Source: Acetobacter papayae JCM 25143
Lineage (GTDB): Bacteria > Pseudomonadota > Alphaproteobacteria > Acetobacterales > Acetobacteraceae
Reading direction: 5' to 3'
Assembly (NCBI RefSeq): GCF_000613285.1
Contig: NZ_BAIN01000006.1
Location: forward strand, 23,117 to 87,116
Length of the DNA stretch: 64,000 nt
Made by a program: the position numbers and the translations under genes. Shown piece by piece: positions 60,920 to 64,000 of the stretch. Every line of letters starts with the position of its first letter. Position 1 is the first letter of the stretch. A model generated the notes under the pieces. That model saw nothing but the letters and a program-made list of their open reading frames with translations. It was not told the origin of the DNA and made no database searches.

Positions 60920-62461
60920 TTACTGTTTGTTAAGCTGCTTCATGGAATCAGCCGGCGTTTGCAGGCCTGAATACTGCATGACACCGAATGACATGGTGTC
61001 GTCAGGTGTAGGCAGATCGCTTTGGCGCCAGCCCCCACCCAGAGCACGGATCAGGCCGACCGTGCTTTGCAGGGCACGGGCCTGCACCTGCACACGGTCA
61101 ATGCGTGCATCGAGCGTATTCACCTGCGCGATCAGTGCATCCAGATAGCTGTCAGCACCGCCTTTATACAGGGTCATTGTCAGGGTCTGCGCCTTCTCAG
61201 CCGTTTGCACCGCCTGCCCCAGACGCTCCGTTTCCGCCCGCAGGCGGTTTGTCAGCGACAGGCCGTTTTCCACATCCCCGAACGCGGTGAGAACCGTCAT
61301 GCGGTAGTGATCCAGCGTTTCGCGGTAGACAGACCACGAATGCTGCAACTGCGCGCGACGCAGCCCGCCTTCGAATACGGGCATGGAAACCGATGCCCCG
61401 TAAGTCCACATGCTGTTAGCCAGATTGGCAAGGTTGAAGCCATTGGAATCAAACCCGCCATTGGCGCTGAAAAACACATGCGGGTAGAATGCCGCCCGGG
61501 CAATACCGATAGCCCGGTTGGCTTCCGCCATGCTCCGTTCCGAGGCGGCAATATCAGGCCTGCGTTCCAGCAGGTCAGACGGCAGGCCGGTGGGCACGAT
61601 CGGTTCCACATTCGTCAGGGTATCGACTGGTGCGATATGGAAGGTGGAGGGCTGTTCATTCACCAGCACGGCAATGCCGTGCTCCAGCACCTCACGCTGG
61701 GCCTGAACATCGAGCAGGTGTGCTTGTGTCATATAAAGCTGGTTTTGCGCACGCGCGACATCGATACCCGTTGCATCCTGATTATCGAGCCGGGTCTGGG
61801 TTACGTGCAGAGCCTGCTGATAATACGCAATGGACTGGGTGTAGATTGCACGCTCGGCATCCAGCCCGCGCAGGGTAAAGTAATCTGTCGCCAGTTCCGC
61901 CTGTAGGCTGAGCCGTGCGGCGGCATATTCAGCCGCCTGTTCCTGTGCAAAGTATTTCTGCACCCGCACCTTGTTGCGGATAGCCGACCAGATATCCGGC
62001 TCCCAGCTTGCCAAGCCAGAGTAGGACTCATCCGTGGCCGTTATAGGGCCTTTGTAGCGGAACAGGCGATCCGCCGAGCTTTTGTTGTCGCTCGCGCCAA
62101 ACGCCATGCCCAGATGCGGCAGCAGATCGGAGCGCGCCTCCATGACAATGGCGCGCGACTGCGAAAAGCGCTCGGCTGCTGCCTGAAGGTCAGCATTGTT
62201 TGCAAGCGCTTCCTGCTCCAGCCCGTTCAGCGTGGTGTCGGCAAACAGCGTCCACCAGTCAGGCTTCAGGGCTACGGTGCTAGGCACCGCATCCTTGAAT
62301 GGTCCCTGCCCGTGCCATGATGCCGGCACCACATAATGGGGCGGATCATAATGCGGTGCCAGATCGCAGGCACTTAGCACAGTCAGGGAAAGCAGCAGGC
62401 CTGCCCGCGCCGTCAGGCGGCGCGCACGCACGGTGCCAAAACGCGAGAGGGTCTGTTTCAT
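60920..62461 (-). CDS. NodT-family outer-membrane efflux lipoprotein
   Basis: TolC-like channel of a tripartite pump. The lipoprotein signal ends in the lipobox LSAC (LLLSLTVLSACDLAPHYDPP). Two OEP repeats follow, with ANNADLQAAAERFSQSRAIV, PSDLLERRPDIAASERSMAE and GASVSMPVFEGGLRRAQL, all typical of the NodT group. It is intact at 513 residues. It overlaps the upstream adaptor gene by 4 bases. Confidence 0.93.
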   Translation of the reverse strand: MKQTLSRFGTVRARRLTARAGLLLSLTVLSACDLAPHYDPPHYVVPASWHGQGPFKDAVPSTVALKPDWWTLFADTTLNGLEQEALANNADLQAAAERFSQSRAIVMEARSDLLPHLGMAFGASDNKSSADRLFRYKGPITATDESYSGLASWEPDIWSAIRNKVRVQKYFAQEQAAEYAAARLSLQAELATDYFTLRGLDAERAIYTQSIAYYQQALHVTQTRLDNQDATGIDVARAQNQLYMTQAHLLDVQAQREVLEHGIAVLVNEQPSTFHIAPVDTLTNVEPIVPTGLPSDLLERRPDIAASERSMAEANRAIGIARAAFYPHVFFSANGGFDSNGFNLANLANSMWTYGASVSMPVFEGGLRRAQLQHSWSVYRETLDHYRMTVLTAFGDVENGLSLTNRLRAETERLGQAVQTAEKAQTLTMTLYKGGADSYLDALIAQVNTLDARIDRVQVQARALQSTVGLIRALGGGWRQSDLPTPDDTMSFGVMQYSGLQTPADSMKQLNKQ

Positions 62462-63662
62462 TCGTCATCCTCCTCCCCTGCCGCCGCAGCGGCTGACGCT
62501 GTGCTGAGATAGCCTTTTTCCGGATCAACCGGCCTGACCTTGCCGCCTTCCATCAGGTCGGCTGGCGGGTTGTTGATGATCCGGTCATCGGGAGAAAGCC
62601 CAGCACTGACCTCCGTATACGCATCAGACATGCGGCCTACGGTTATGTTGTGGTAGTGGGTGGTTTCGTTGGCATCGACGGTCGCCACCTGCATACCGTG
62701 TTCCTGAAACACCAGCGCACCGGTGGGGATGGTATAGACTCCCTTGTCAGCCGGAGCTGTGAGTGTGACGGAGGCAAAGCTGCCCGGCCACAGTTTCTGC
62801 TCCGCATTGTCGATCGAAAATTCCGTGATAACCGTGCGCGTGTTGGGGTCAAACCCCTTGGCGATGGTCAGGAACTTGGCTTCGAACACCTTGTTGGGAA
62901 ACTGCGGCACAGTCACCTTGGCCACCAGCCCCGGCCGCAGGATGGAAGAGAATGTTTCCGGTACGGACACGAACAGTCGCATGGCGTGGGTATCGGCCAC
63001 GGTAAACAGTTCGCTGGCCGTGCCATTCGCGTTCATGTTGCCGCTACCGGCCCCAACATAGTCACCCACGTTGATGTTACGCGCGATCACCACCCCATCA
63101 AACGGTGCTTCAATGCTCTTGAAGTGGATCATGGCCTGATACTGGGCGACCTTGTGCTCGGCTGCTTCAAGCTCTGCCTTGCTGACTGCTCGTTGGCATT
63201 CTGCACCGAGACAGACTGGCCAGACACCGCCTGTGACTGCCCCATGGACCGCCAGCGTGTGGCGGTTATGGAGGCAAGGCCGTATTTGGCTTGCGCAACC
63301 TTGAGATCCGCCTGGGCCTGAGCATATTCGGCATCCAGTCTGGGCGTATTGATCTCGGCCAGAAGATCGCCTTTTTTCACGACCGCACCGTAATCTTGGT
63401 ACCACATTTTCACGTAGCCCGAGACCTGCGCATAAATGGGGGCCTCGTACCATGCGCTGATTGTACCCGGCAGGGTCATGGACATGGTTGGCGGTGCCGG
63501 CTTGGGCTGCACCAGAGCCACATCCGGCACCCGGCTATAAGCCGCATCCTGCTGAATGCGAACGCCATTGCTGGCGCGCTGGAGCAGCAGGTGCGTAATA
63601 TCCGCCACTATGACAACCACAAGAAGAATGATGAAGATTCTGCCTTTGCGGGAAACAGACAT
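62458..63662 (-). CDS. RND efflux periplasmic adaptor, HlyD/MFP type (one frameshift)
   Basis: Membrane-fusion subunit joining the inner-membrane pump to the channel. It has one N-terminal membrane anchor (GRIFIILLVVVIVADITHLL), the lipoyl-like halves APIYAQVSGYVKMWYQDYGA and IEAPFDGVVIARNINVGDYV, and a beta-barrel domain after about residue 220. Near 63195 one base is lost within the coiled coil (NANEQ into AVSKAELEAAEHKVAQYQ). Corrected length is about 400 residues. It starts within the end of the RND gene (TGATG). Confidence 0.9.
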
Positions 63663-64000
63663 CAGACAGCCTCCTGCCGGTGGGCCGTATCCGTGCTGGA
63701 TGGCTTTTCCGGACGATGATGGAAAATTGCATAAACACAGGGGACAAAAAGTAGGGTGGAAATGGTGGCCACGATCAGCCCGCCAATAACCGCCTTACCC
63801 AGTGGCGCATTTTGCGAATTGCTTATGGCCATGGGCACCATGCCGATAATCATGGCCGAAGCCGTCATGATAACCGGACGGATGCGGCCTATCCCTGCCT
63901 CGACCGCAGCCGCCACGGCACTGCGGTGCATGGCAAAGCGTTCCTTGGCGAAGGACACCACCAGAATGGAATTGGCCGTAGCGTTCCCATGCACATGATG
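63662..64000 (-). CDS. RND efflux permease, AcrB type, C-terminal fragment (cut by window edge)
   Basis: Only the last ~110 residues of the proton-driven pump lie in the window: ATANSILVVSFAKERFAM, VEAGIGRIRPVIMTASAMII, the GMVPMAISNSQNAPLGKAVI block and LLFVPCVYAIFHHRPEKPSS. These are the last membrane helices of HAE-type RND proteins. Near 63973 another single-base loss is likely, since IMCMG joins NATANSILVV only after a frame change. First gene of the RND-adaptor-channel operon. Confidence 0.88.
   Translation of the reverse strand, partial: HHVHGNATANSILVVSFAKERFAMHRSAVAAAVEAGIGRIRPVIMTASAMIIGMVPMAISNSQNAPLGKAVIGGLIVATISTLLFVPCVYAIFHHRPEKPSSTDTAHRQEAV

Overview
The window looks like chromosomal DNA of an acetic acid bacterium or close relative (Acetobacteraceae, Alphaproteobacteria). 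It is GC-rich by eye, uses the aerobic Pseudomonas-denitrificans-type cobalamin pathway, and carries a cydDCAB quinol oxidase locus, an OprB-type sugar porin, a NodT-type efflux lipoprotein and a complete urease operon. The assignment to family is inference from gene content. No rRNA, tRNA, CRISPR array, insertion sequence or phage module was seen.

Layout. 250-17012: cobalamin synthesis (cobD; cobQ and cobO on the minus strand; a B12 riboswitch; then DUF1636-cobW-cobN-G-H-I-J; cobK reversed; cobL-E-M-B-F). 17134-18889: an orphan AT-richer small gene, an OmpR-type response regulator and a divergent L,D-transpeptidase-like gene. 18886-22979: a minus-strand aminotransferase-guaB-rRNA methyltransferase set. 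23446-25453: an orphan DppC/DppB-type permease pair. 25484-30174: a four-gene predicted amidoligase cassette (zinc peptidase, transglutaminase, circularly permuted ATP-grasp, alpha-E). 30364-36989: cydD-C-A-B followed by two tiny membrane-protein genes. 37159-40885: a secreted tandem ABM-domain protein, nadA, nadC and an NrtR-like regulator. 40907-43818: rRNA methyltransferase, histidinol phosphatase, DeoR regulator. 43951-51154: agmatinase-family ureohydrolase, LysR regulator and a PotDBCA-type importer plus a metallo-beta-lactamase-fold protein. 51132-56103: ureDABCEFG. 56364-64000: dicarboxylate symporter, structured element, OprB porin, MFS transporter and an RND efflux operon running off the end.

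How the genes work together. Most of the ring-contraction, methylation, amidation, cobalt-insertion and adenosylation steps of B12 synthesis are here, and the riboswitch leads the operon holding the cobalt chelatase subunit and its probable metal-handling partners. The ureohydrolase releases urea from a guanidino compound, and the neighbouring urease would turn that urea into ammonia and CO2, so import, hydrolysis and nitrogen recovery lie side by side. The cyd genes supply a low-redox-energy terminal oxidase and its assembly exporter. nadA-nadC and the NrtR-like gene form a NAD synthesis and control unit.

Quality warning. About half of the recognisable genes are interrupted by frame changes, about 40 in all. 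All but one fit the loss of exactly one base, often at a short homopolymer, and the protein continues intact in the next frame, including in guaB. This is the signature of an incompletely polished deletion-prone assembly more than of real gene decay. Broken genes are therefore reported as single CDS spans with the break position given.
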